Assembly (NCBI GenBank): GCA_041485845.1
Contig: JBGPKH010000437.1
Span: forward strand, 1 to 7,780
Source of the DNA: OMOG01 sp041485845
Lineage (GTDB): Bacteria; Acidobacteriota; Terriglobia; Bryobacterales; Bryobacteraceae
Direction: 5' to 3'
DNA: 7,780 bases
In this document: positions 1-6,284 of the stretch, in pieces
Layout of the letters: each line of letters begins with the position of its first letter
Position numbering within the stretch: position 1 is the first letter of the stretch
The notes under the pieces: model-generated
What the model saw: only the letters and a program-made list of their open reading frames with translations
What the model was told of the DNA's origin: nothing
Databases searched by the model: none
Program-made: the position numbers and the translations under genes

Positions 1-105
1 GTCTTCTGTCTTCCGTCTTCTGTCTTCTGGCCCCTGTCCCCTGTCCCCTGTCCCCTGTCCCCTGTCCCCTGGCCCCTGTCCCCTGGCCCCTGGCCCCCGG
101 CCCCC
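1..105. repeat. C-rich heptamer tandem array (15 units)
   Basis: The stretch divides exactly into fifteen 7-bp units. The first four are GTCTTCT with one GTCTTCC variant, the next nine are GTCCCCT or GGCCCCT, and the last two are GGCCCCC. The complementary strand therefore carries G-runs of four or five at 7-bp spacing, a classic G-quadruplex-permissive pattern. The array may continue left of the window. It lies about 170 bp upstream of the tolC-like start codon. There are no spacers, so it is not CRISPR. Slipped-strand variation in copy number is plausible but not shown here. Confidence 0.9.
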
Positions 106-150
106 GGCCCCCTGACCCCCGGCCCCCTGACCCCCGGCCCCCTGACCCCC
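106..150. repeat. three exact copies of a 15-bp C-rich unit
   Basis: The unit GGCCCCCTGACCCCC occurs at 106-120, 121-135 and 136-150 without mismatch. It directly continues the heptamer array and looks like a derived higher-order unit (one GGCCCCC heptamer plus an 8-bp TGACCCCC variant). Exact identity of all three copies suggests recent duplication. After 150 the sequence decays to TATCCCC and then becomes non-repetitive. Confidence 0.9.
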
Positions 151-277
151 TATCCCCAGTTTCCGGCCGCTATTTGGGCCGACCGCCCATATCCGGGCAG
201 TGGCGCTGCGTACAAACCAAGGTGAATCAGTCATTTGGCGTTGGTGATTTGGACTCCCAGGTGCATCAGGGCGGGGT

Positions 278-1585
278 GTGAACCGGAAAATCCTGACTCT
301 ACTCGTGCTGGCCGGGAGTGGTCTGGCGCAGGAAAGCGCGCCCCTGAAACTCACTCTTCACGATGCGATCGCCCTCGCGTTGAAGCAGAATCCGCTGGTG
401 ATTCTGGCCAACCTGGGCGTTTCGCAAAGCGAGCAGGACCGGCTGATCGCGCGCTCCGCGCTGCTGCCGCAGATCAACGGCAACGTCGCCGAGGCGGTGC
501 ACCGCGTCAATATCGAAGCGGCCATCGGATTCCGATTCCCCGGCTCTCCACAACATGTCGGACCATACTACGCCTTCCAGGGCGGCGCCACCTTCAACGC
601 ACCGGTATTCGATCTCACGCTGTGGCGCCGGTACCGCGCGTCCCACTTGGGCGTGGATGCCAGCCGCGCGCAGGAGACGACCACGCGTGAAGAGAGCGTG
701 CTGCTGGTGGTGTCGCAATTCCTCGGCACCCAGCGCGCGGCCGCCGACGTCCAGGCGGCCCAATCCCGGGTGGACCTCGCCCAGGCGCTCTACGATCAGG
801 CAGCCGACCTACAGAAGAACGGCGTCGGCACCGGCATCGACACGCTGCGCTCCAACGTGCAGCTTCAGAACGAAAAGCAGCGTCTCATCGTGGCGCGCAC
901 GCAGCTTGAAACCTCGCTCTTCGGCCTCGCGCGCCTGCTCAACGTGGACCCGAGCCGCAAGCTGGAGCTAGCCGACCAGGTGAGCTTTTTCGACACTCCC
1001 GAGACGCCGTCGGACCAGACGCTGGAACGCGCCTACCACGCGCGGCCGGAGCTTCGCCAGTTGCTGGCCCAGGAAGAGCGCGCCGGGCTGGAACTGAAGA
1101 GCGCGGGCGAGCAGCGGCTTCCCAAGCTTTCGCTGAGCGGAGCCTGGCTGGAGCAGGGACTCACTCCCACCAGCATCATTCCCGTGTACTATTATCAGGC
1201 CACCCTCGATTTCCCCTTGTTCACCGGAGGGCGCATGCAGGCCCAGCGCGCGCAAGCGGAGCTGTCGATCCGGCAGCTCAAGCAGCAGGCGCAGGACTTG
1301 CGCAACCGCATCGCGCTCGAAGTGAAGACCGCCATCGCCCAGCTCGAATCGGCGCGCACTGAGGTGACCGTGGCGAATCTGGGAGTGGACCTTGCCCGGC
1401 AGGAGGTCCAGCAGGCGCGCGACCGCTTCCAGGCGGGCGTCGCCAACAACATCGAAGTCATCACCGCGCAGGACGAGCTGTCGCGAGCCAACGACAACCA
1501 GATCGCGGCCCTCTACCGTTACAACCAGGCCCGTGCGGATCTGGCGCACGCCACCGGGCAAATGGAGTCGCTGTATGCCCGGTAA
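278..1585 (+). CDS. TolC-family outer membrane efflux protein
   Basis: This 435-residue protein should form the outer-membrane channel and periplasmic tunnel of a tripartite efflux or type I secretion pump. The N-terminus (about residues 1-18, basic MNRK then a hydrophobic stretch ending SGLAQ) is a signal peptide without a lipobox cysteine. Two outer-membrane-efflux repeats follow, roughly 25-215 and 235-430. Each has long amphipathic helices and the repeated L-hydrophobic-A pattern typical of TolC coiled coils (ARDRFQAGVANNIEV near 390-405). Length fits the family. GTG at 278 is the only usable start, because an in-frame TGA lies at 245. The preceding GGGCGGGG is only a weak ribosome site. 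The leader at 151-277 shows no convincing promoter. The gene overlaps an 11-base stretch of a possible emrB stub, and the matching membrane fusion protein lies on the opposite strand about 1.6 kb away. Substrate is unknown. Confidence 0.93.
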   Translation: MNRKILTLLVLAGSGLAQESAPLKLTLHDAIALALKQNPLVILANLGVSQSEQDRLIARSALLPQINGNVAEAVHRVNIEAAIGFRFPGSPQHVGPYYAFQGGATFNAPVFDLTLWRRYRASHLGVDASRAQETTTREESVLLVVSQFLGTQRAAADVQAAQSRVDLAQALYDQAADLQKNGVGTGIDTLRSNVQLQNEKQRLIVARTQLETSLFGLARLLNVDPSRKLELADQVSFFDTPETPSDQTLERAYHARPELRQLLAQEERAGLELKSAGEQRLPKLSLSGAWLEQGLTPTSIIPVYYYQATLDFPLFTGGRMQAQRAQAELSIRQLKQQAQDLRNRIALEVKTAIAQLESARTEVTVANLGVDLARQEVQQARDRFQAGVANNIEVITAQDELSRANDNQIAALYRYNQARADLAHATGQMESLYAR

Positions 1586-1709
1586 CTCCGGCGATCCTGA
1601 CGCCGGGAAGCCCTCCATCAATCCCTGGATCGTCGTGACGTTCGCGGTGATCGCTGCCGTATGCCTGCCCGCTCACTGCTGCGGGTCGATGCGGTCGAGC
1701 CGTTCCTAA
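1575..1709 (+). pseudogene. possible truncated emrB/DHA2-type MFS transporter start
   Basis: An ATG at 1575 overlaps the tolC-like stop by 11 bases, the classic translational-coupling arrangement of a tolC-emrB operon. The 44-codon frame encodes a polar N-terminus followed by KPSINPWIVVTFAVIAAV, which resembles the residues just before and within transmembrane helix 1 of EmrB-type 14-helix transporters as I remember them. After about residue 29 the resemblance ends (CLPAHCCGSMRSS) and the frame stops at 1709. No MFS sequence follows, because the next gene is on the other strand. I infer an N-terminal remnant left by a deletion or inversion with a breakpoint near 1655-1665. Alternatively it is a chance short frame or a genuine single-helix peptide. 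The resemblance rests on about 20 residues, so the call is tentative. Confidence 0.4.
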
Positions 1710-1897
1710 TGGGCTGACGCGATGTTCTCCAGGCGCTTGATGGCGTCGAGGGCGATCTCAAAGGTGTGGGTGATCTTGTCGAAGTTCTCGTCGATCTTCG
1801 CTTGCCGGTCGTCATGCTGGCGCTGCGTCAGCTCCAGGTTCATGGCCATCGCGTCCATGCGTTCGCCCAGCCTCTCCAGACGTTCATCGATCGTCAT
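1706..1897 (-). CDS. small coiled-coil hypothetical protein
   Basis: A 63-residue, highly charged protein with near-continuous heptad periodicity: MTIDERLERLGERMDAMAMN, then Q/D-rich helices ending IKRLENIASAH. It has no signal peptide, membrane segment or cysteine. It looks like the short soluble coiled-coil proteins that recur in acidobacterial genomes, but I assign no function. It starts only 15 bp after the stop of the TPR gene on the same strand, so it is probably the last gene of that transcription unit. An A-rich AAAGACA before the ATG is a weak ribosome site. Its stop overlaps the stop of the possible emrB stub on the other strand, which may mark the junction of a rearrangement. It could alternatively be a chance frame, though the residue pattern argues for real coding. 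Confidence 0.6.
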   Translation of the reverse strand: MTIDERLERLGERMDAMAMNLELTQRQHDDRQAKIDENFDKITHTFEIALDAIKRLENIASAH

Positions 1898-1912
1898 TGT
1901 CTTTATAGTAGG

Positions 1913-3187
1913 CTACTGGAGCGGAATGGGCCCGATCGCCCCTGCCGTGACCTTCGCCGGACACGCCGCCATCGCGGTTCGCGCCTCGGCCTTCGGGAAG
2001 TAGGGCGAGACCGCGGAAAGAGACCGCTCCAGGTACTGGCGCGAAGCGTCGCAGGACCCGGTCGCGACCGCGGCCAGATGACGCCAGGCCACGGCATCGG
2101 CGCGCAATCCGCCGGCGATATCGAAGTTCAGCGCGCTCGAGAATTCGTCTTCCGCGTGGGAAAAGTCTTTGCGGCGATACAACAGAATCCCCCGATACAG
2201 GTGGGCTTCGCCCGATGCCAGATCCTGGGCGCCGGCGAAAGCCGTCCGGCTGGCGAGATTGTAGTCGGCCAGCGCCGCCTCGGCCTGCCCCGCCATTTCC
2301 TTGGCGCGGGCCCGCAGGTAAAGCGCTCGCGCATTCCCGGGCGCGGCCTTGACCGCCTCATCCAGGGTCGCAATGGCGGTGGCGCCGTCACCGGCAAGAA
2401 GCTGGGCGCCGCCCAACTCGACGAGCTCGAGCGGCAGGTCCGGGCGGGGTCTCAGCCGGCCGATTAACGAAGCCGGTGGGCCCTGGCGGGCGAAATCGAT
2501 GGCCTGCCGGTATTGATTGGCCGCCTCCCGGTACCGGCCATCCCGAAACGCTGTTCGGCCCGCCACCCACTCGGGCCACCCCGTTCCGGTGGATTCGGCG
2601 AACTCCCGGGCCGCCTCAGCGAATCCGTCCTGGCGCAGGGCCATCCAGCCGAGCCACTGGTGGCCAGCCTTGAACACCCCTCCGCAGAGGGCCTCCGGCA
2701 TAAGGCTGGACTGGCAGACCGGAGGTTGTACGGAGGCAGATAGTTCCTTCCACGCCCGCTCCAGGCCGGCGTTGTCCGTTCCCACTTCCAACCGCGCAAT
2801 CGCGGCCAGCACCCGCAGACCCGAGGGAAGCGGTTCCGGCGGGGACTTCTTTCCTCGGCTCTGAGCGCGCGCCGGCCATCCTTCGATCGCTCTGTCGAAC
2901 TCGACGGCAGCATCAGCGAACTCCGCAGCATTGTGAGTGATGGTGGCCCCGGCCAGCGTGCAGAAGCCTTTGCGATAGTGAATCAGCGGAAGCTCTTCGG
3001 GCGACGTGACGGGAAGTAGCGCCGCCTGCGTTTGCGTACACGCGATGGTATCGCGCAACTCCGCGGTGGCGGCACGTTCCACGCGATCGAATTCGCTCCG
3101 GGCCTTGAGCGCCAGCGCCAGGCGTTGTTCGTCAGCCGCGAAGAGGGTGGCGGCGGTGAAGACCGTAAGAACCCAGACTCGCATCAT
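1913..3187 (-). CDS. exported TPR-repeat protein
   Basis: The 424-residue product begins MMRVWVLTVFTAATLFAADE, a signal peptide with probable cleavage after AA at residue 18, so a periplasmic location is likely. TPR-like helix pairs can be seen at about 89-104, 189-233, 255-312 (two adjoining repeats with the APGNARALYLRA type of signature) and 327-355. Six cysteines (about 50, 76, 158, 168, 379, 409) could form disulfides. I recognise no catalytic motif, so a scaffold or protein-binding role is inferred only from the fold. An upstream TTG at 3223 would add 12 residues but would put charged sequence before the signal peptide, so the ATG at 3187 is preferred despite no clear Shine-Dalgarno. 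It lies 46 bp after the membrane fusion gene and 15 bp before the small coiled-coil gene on the same strand, suggesting one transcript. Confidence 0.82.
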   Translation of the reverse strand: MMRVWVLTVFTAATLFAADEQRLALALKARSEFDRVERAATAELRDTIACTQTQAALLPVTSPEELPLIHYRKGFCTLAGATITHNAAEFADAAVEFDRAIEGWPARAQSRGKKSPPEPLPSGLRVLAAIARLEVGTDNAGLERAWKELSASVQPPVCQSSLMPEALCGGVFKAGHQWLGWMALRQDGFAEAAREFAESTGTGWPEWVAGRTAFRDGRYREAANQYRQAIDFARQGPPASLIGRLRPRPDLPLELVELGGAQLLAGDGATAIATLDEAVKAAPGNARALYLRARAKEMAGQAEAALADYNLASRTAFAGAQDLASGEAHLYRGILLYRRKDFSHAEDEFSSALNFDIAGGLRADAVAWRHLAAVATGSCDASRQYLERSLSAVSPYFPKAEARTAMAACPAKVTAGAIGPIPLQ

Positions 3188-3233
3188 CAAGGTTGGACGG
3201 CGCCAACCGGACCATTGGTTCAAAAATCACAAA

Positions 3234-4502
3234 TCAGCGCGTGAAGATCGTCACATCGACGTTCATGCCGGGACGCAGGATCAAGCCGGAGTCCTGCGGG
3301 TTATCGACCAGAATCTTGACGGGGATGCGTTGCACCACCTTCACGAAGTTGCCGGTGGCGTTTTCCGGTGGCAGCATGCTGAGCTTGGAACCGGTAGCGC
3401 CGGCAATTGAATCGACGCGTCCCTTCACGCTCTTGCCGTACATGTCCACTCTGATTTCCGCTCGCTGGCCGGGCCGCACACGGGCCAGTTGGGTCTCCTT
3501 GAAATTGGCCGTCACCCACACGTCGTGGAGCGGAATGACGGTCATGAGGCCCTGACCCGGGGAGACGATCTGGCCTACCTCCACGCTCTTGCGAGTCACC
3601 ACGCCGTCGATCGGCGCCACGATGGCCGTGTAGCTGAGCTGCAACTCCGCCGCTTCGAGATTGGCGCGGGCCGCCGCTACCGCCGCCGAGGCGCCGCCGG
3701 CATCCGCCGTCCGGATCGCCACCTGACGCCGGTTAGCCACGGAAGTTTCCACCTGCGCCTTAGCTTGGCCGACGCGGGATTGCGCGGCTTCGGCAGATGC
3801 TTTTCGGATGGCGGCTTCTTTCCGTGCGGAGGCCAGCTTCTCCTGCGACGCCTGCAAATCGCTCTCGGCCACCCGCGCCGCCGCCACGTAGGAGTCGAAC
3901 TGGAGCCGCGAGATCTCGGCCTTGTCGGCCAGCGGTTTCATGCGCGCCAGGTCCGCCTGGGCGCGTTCGTGGTTGGCCTGCCGGGAGCGCACGTTCGCCT
4001 CGGCATAGGCGAGGTCCGAAACGGATGCCTGCTCGTAAGAGATACGGGCGCGATCCTGCTCGGCCTGAGCGTCCGCTAGCTGCGCCGACGCGGCGGAAGC
4101 GCCCGATTGCGTGGTCTCGTTGGTCCAAGGCACCACCACCTGGGCGGAGCGCAACTGACTCTCGGCCTGCATCACCGCCGCCTTCGCCAGGTCGACCCTG
4201 GCCTGGAAATCGCGAGGATCGATGCGCACCAGCACCTGTCCCGCCTTTACCGGTTGATTGTCCATTACCAGCACTTCGGCTACATTGCCCGCGATCTTGG
4301 GCGCAATCGCGCTGATGTGGCCATCCACGTTGGCGTCGTCGGAGGAGACCCGGTCCTGAAAGTGGGCATAAAGGGCGTATCCGGCTGCCACGGCCATCAG
4401 CAGGATCAGCAGAGCGGCGATCTTCGCCCACGATCTCCTGCGAGGCGCGCGTACCGGGGTTCGGGCTCCCGGCTTCGACAAATCTTCCATGAGATTCTTC
4501 AT
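3234..4502 (-). CDS. EmrA/HlyD-family membrane fusion protein of a multidrug efflux pump
   Basis: This 422-residue periplasmic adaptor should bridge an inner-membrane MFS transporter to a TolC channel. A basic cytoplasmic N-terminus (RRRSWAK) is followed by one transmembrane helix (about 27-46) and SSDDANVDGHISAIAPKIAG, the family hallmark opening the first lipoyl-like half. Residues about 98-310 form a long Ala/Gln-rich coiled-coil hairpin. The second lipoyl half is at about 312-345 (VAPIDGVVTRKSVEVGQIV), and a beta-barrel end includes TGNFVKVVQRIPVKI, very typical of EmrA. ATG at 4502 is chosen, with AAGG 11 bases upstream. TTG at 4565 and ATG at 4490 are alternatives. The expected emrB partner is absent beside it, with a TPR gene following instead. 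The tolC-like gene lies beyond on the opposite strand. Confidence 0.93.
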   Translation of the reverse strand: MKNLMEDLSKPGARTPVRAPRRRSWAKIAALLILLMAVAAGYALYAHFQDRVSSDDANVDGHISAIAPKIAGNVAEVLVMDNQPVKAGQVLVRIDPRDFQARVDLAKAAVMQAESQLRSAQVVVPWTNETTQSGASAASAQLADAQAEQDRARISYEQASVSDLAYAEANVRSRQANHERAQADLARMKPLADKAEISRLQFDSYVAAARVAESDLQASQEKLASARKEAAIRKASAEAAQSRVGQAKAQVETSVANRRQVAIRTADAGGASAAVAAARANLEAAELQLSYTAIVAPIDGVVTRKSVEVGQIVSPGQGLMTVIPLHDVWVTANFKETQLARVRPGQRAEIRVDMYGKSVKGRVDSIAGATGSKLSMLPPENATGNFVKVVQRIPVKILVDNPQDSGLILRPGMNVDVTIFTR

Positions 4503-4701
4503 GGGATACTGGACCTTGGACACAGAGAGCGGCAGGGGAGTAGCCAAATGCCGCCGTTCTATCAAGTTCTTCTCTTAGTATTACTTATTTTTCCTGCTGC
4601 GTCCGTCCCTCACGGGGCTTCTGCCCGCATTTGGGCACTTGCCGGAATAGGGGCTTCCCGGCAGAAGTGGATTCATTCAGCTCCAGAAGGCTAGAGGATA
4701 C
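4503..4701. promoter_or_regulatory. divergent intergenic region between the EmrA-like and VOC genes
   Basis: Both flanking genes are transcribed outward from this 199-bp gap, so it should hold their promoters. The most AT-rich part (about 4562-4592) contains, on the minus strand, TAATAC (4583-4578), a possible -10 box for the efflux gene, but no acceptable -35 was found at 16-18 bp. On the plus strand GAGGA (4694-4698) or AGAAGG (4685-4690) could serve as ribosome site for the VOC gene. No MarR or TetR regulator gene is adjacent. Promoter placement is speculative. Confidence 0.3.
4618..4667. repeat. 8-bp inverted repeat with direct GGGGCTTC repeats
   Basis: CTTCTGCC (4618-4625) is exactly complementary in reverse to GGCAGAAG (4660-4667), with a 34-base spacer. 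GGGGCTTC occurs directly repeated at 4614-4621 and 4650-4657. Lying in the divergent promoter gap, this could be an operator or mRNA structure, but 8-bp matches in GC-rich DNA can arise by chance. Confidence 0.3.
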
Positions 4702-5052
4702 ATGAGCAACATCGCAAACGACCGCCGCATCGACTACATCGAATTCCCCGCGACCGATATTGCGGCGACGAAACGCTTCTACCACGACGTCTTTGGCTGG
4801 AACTTCGAGGACTACGGGCCGGAGTACACCAGCTTCGTGGATGGCCGTCTCGCCGGCGGATTCTGGACGTCGCCCAAGGTGCAGTCCGGCGGGGCTTTGA
4901 TTGTGATCTACGCTGCCGATCTTGTGGACATCGAAGCAAAGGTGAAGGCCGCGGGAGGGACGATCGTGAAGCCGGTGTTTTCTTTTCCGGGCGGAAGACG
5001 ATTTCATTTCAGCGATCCGAACGGGAATGAGTTGGCGGTGTGGTCGGAGTAG
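4702..5052 (+). CDS. VOC-family (glyoxalase/bleomycin-resistance fold) protein
   Basis: A 116-residue single-domain vicinal-oxygen-chelate protein, the usual length for this superfamily. Hallmarks are an opening beta strand YIEFPATD (12-19), the helix motif FYHDVFGW (26-33), a central GG turn, and the terminal DPNGNELAVW (105-114). In metal-dependent members, ligands fall in the first strand and near the end. Here Glu14 and Glu110 occupy such positions, but whether a metal is bound cannot be judged. The substrate is unknown; the superfamily covers glyoxalases, dioxygenases, antibiotic-binding proteins and many uncharacterised members. ATG 4702 follows a purine-rich AGAGGA at rather short spacing. 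The gene is alone on its strand and converges on the thymidine kinase gene across the paired-hairpin element. Confidence 0.9.
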   Translation: MSNIANDRRIDYIEFPATDIAATKRFYHDVFGWNFEDYGPEYTSFVDGRLAGGFWTSPKVQSGGALIVIYAADLVDIEAKVKAAGGTIVKPVFSFPGGRRFHFSDPNGNELAVWSE

Positions 5053-5056
5053 TGGG

Positions 5057-5092
5057 GCAGGTTGTCAACCTGCGGCCGATTGGCAATCGGCC
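5057..5092. repeat. two adjacent near-perfect palindromes; possible bidirectional terminator or REP-like cassette
   Basis: GCAGGTTG-T-CAACCTGC (5057-5073) has two perfect 8-base arms around one base. It is immediately followed by GGCCGATTG-G-CAATCGGCC (5074-5092), with two perfect 9-base arms around one base. They fill almost all of the 50-bp gap between convergent genes. No T-run follows either side, so a canonical intrinsic terminator is not seen, but strong RNA hairpins would form on both strands. From memory, similar cassettes recur between genes in Solibacter-like acidobacteria; this was not verified. Confidence 0.75.
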
Positions 5093-5102
5093 TTCCGGGC
5101 TA

Positions 5103-5720
5103 CTACCCCGCGTTCTTTTCCACGCGCTTCGCCTTGACGAATTCGAGCTCGGTTTGTTTTGGTATGCCGGGCTCGAAGCAGCGGCGGCAGCGGGCTTCGT
5201 ACATGTCCGACGCGCCTACGACGATGAGGTCGTCCGATCCCCGCAGCCGCTGCGTGTGCTTGGCGGGGTTGCCGCAGCGCACGCAGACGGCGAGGGTCTT
5301 GGTGATGGATTCCGCGTGCGCCAGAAGGTCGGGGATGGGCGCGAAGGGCCGGCCCAGGTAGTCCGTGTCGAGGCCGGCAATGATGATCTGCTTGCCGCTG
5401 TCGGCGAGCCGCTGCGCGACGGCCACCAATTGCGGGCCCATGAAGTTGGCTTCGTCGATACCCACCACCTCGGAGCGCCAGTCGATGCGTTCCGTGATGT
5501 CGGCGGCGCCGGTGACGACCTGCGAGTTCATACGCAGGTCGCCATGGGAAACGATCTCGTCGGCCGAATATCGGTCGTCGATGGCCGGTTTGAACACCTC
5601 GACCCGTTTGCGGGCGATCATGGCCCGCCGCAGGCGCCTGATCAGCTCTTCGCTCTTGCCCGAAAACATGGGCCCGCAGATCACTTCGATCCATCCGATG
5701 TTGCCGGTGATGATGTCCAT
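5103..5720 (-). CDS. tdk: thymidine kinase, type II (TK1-like)
   Basis: Phosphorylates thymidine to dTMP with ATP in the cytoplasmic pyrimidine salvage pathway. The 205 residues carry the full family signature: P-loop GPMFSGKSE (16-24), Walker B and catalytic segment DEANF (Asp89, with Glu90 as the expected catalytic base), LDTDYLGRPF (117-126), and a structural zinc site made of two CxxC pairs, CVRC (146-149) and CRRC (178-181). MYEARC (173-178) forms the lasso loop that holds the thymine. ATG 5720 starts just before the first beta strand; only a weak GAACGG lies upstream. Length matches bacterial type II enzymes and no key residue is missing. It lies 70 bp after the second VOC gene on the same strand, so they may share a transcript, though no functional link is known. 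Confidence 0.96.
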   Translation of the reverse strand: MDIITGNIGWIEVICGPMFSGKSEELIRRLRRAMIARKRVEVFKPAIDDRYSADEIVSHGDLRMNSQVVTGAADITERIDWRSEVVGIDEANFMGPQLVAVAQRLADSGKQIIIAGLDTDYLGRPFAPIPDLLAHAESITKTLAVCVRCGNPAKHTQRLRGSDDLIVVGASDMYEARCRRCFEPGIPKQTELEFVKAKRVEKNAG

Positions 5721-5790
5721 ACGAACCGTTCAGCATGGCACATCCATGGGGGCGCGGGCAATCGCGTTCGTGGGGTGACGTGGGTGGCGG

Positions 5791-6159
5791 TTAAGCCGCG
5801 GCGGCGTCCGCCTGCATCATACCGAAAATGTGGCCCTCGGTATCTTTGCAGTACGACAGCCAGCCGACGCCCGGTATTGCCATTTTGGGGACCGCGGTTA
5901 CGCCGCCGTGAGCCGCGACGGTGGCCATGCTCTCATCCAGGTTGGCAACCCCGACCGTGTTCACGCAAGGTTGGTTGGGATGCTGCCTGGGCAACAGTCC
6001 GCCATTGATGCCGGGCTCGCCGTCCTTCCCCGTGGTGATCAGCCAATAGGGCATGGGGCCGGCCCACTTTTGAAAGGTCCACCCGAAAACCGCCTCATAA
6101 AAGGCGATGGCGCGGTCCGGGTTATCCGCGGGAATCTCGAAATGTATTGGTCTTGGCAT
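5791..6159 (-). CDS. VOC-family (glyoxalase/bleomycin-resistance fold) protein
   Basis: A 122-residue single-domain vicinal-oxygen-chelate protein. The first strand IHFEIPADNPDRA (5-17) leads to FYEAVFGW (20-27), a glycine-rich INGGL turn near 51-55, and a closing strand DTEGHIFGMMQ (106-116). His6/Glu8 and His110 sit where metal ligands occur in related enzymes. The tail is five alanines interrupted by Asp. It starts at an ATG with a clear Shine-Dalgarno AGGAG seven bases upstream (minus strand, 6170-6166), which fixes the start. It is clearly of the same superfamily as the VOC gene on the other side of the thymidine kinase, but residues differ enough that recent duplication is unlikely. Substrate is unknown. 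Confidence 0.92.
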   Translation of the reverse strand: MPRPIHFEIPADNPDRAIAFYEAVFGWTFQKWAGPMPYWLITTGKDGEPGINGGLLPRQHPNQPCVNTVGVANLDESMATVAAHGGVTAVPKMAIPGVGWLSYCKDTEGHIFGMMQADAAAA

Positions 6160-6216
6160 GGAAAACTCCTGAGCTATTATTCCGCATTGGCCGGGAATCC
6201 TTTATCAACATTAGCC

Positions 6217-6238
6217 GGACAGGCCGGGAGGCCTGTCC
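6217..6238. repeat. 9-bp-stem hairpin; possible terminator of the radical SAM gene or dispersed repeat
   Basis: GGACAGGCC and GGCCTGTCC are perfect reverse complements around a GGGA loop. The element sits 47 bp past the radical SAM stop codon and 58 bp before the second VOC start, both on the minus strand. No T-run follows on the minus strand (CGGCTAATG comes next), so a rho-independent terminator is not textbook. It may belong to the same kind of intergenic hairpin cassette as the pair at 5057-5092, but the arms are unrelated in sequence. Confidence 0.6.
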
Positions 6239-6284
6239 CACTGCGAACCGGCGGCCGATGGGGCTCAGTGCTTGGGGGAAATGG

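Noticed and set aside
1..150. CRISPR array
   Set aside because: Units are 7 or 15 bp and contiguous, with no unique spacers.
235..690. 151-codon + strand frame beside the tolC start
   Set aside because: Arg-rich out-of-frame reading of the tolC gene; no family resemblance.
1766..2467. 233-codon open frame on the + strand
   Set aside because: Antisense to the TPR and coiled-coil genes; no domain pattern, whereas the minus strand shows a signal peptide and TPRs.
3188..3223. TTG start extending the TPR protein by 12 residues
   Set aside because: It would place charged residues ahead of a clear signal peptide, and no ribosome site supports it. The ATG-ATG at 3187 fits better.
4548..4694. 48-codon + strand frame beginning MPPFYQVLLLVLLIFPAAS, resembling a signal peptide
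   Set aside because: It lies in the divergent promoter gap, overlaps the efflux gene leader, has no Shine-Dalgarno and ends in unremarkable sequence. The hydrophobicity follows from the AT-rich T-run.
5040..6008. Long 322-codon open frame on the + strand
   Set aside because: It is antisense to thymidine kinase and the second VOC gene, both of which have clear family motifs. High GC keeps opposite frames open.
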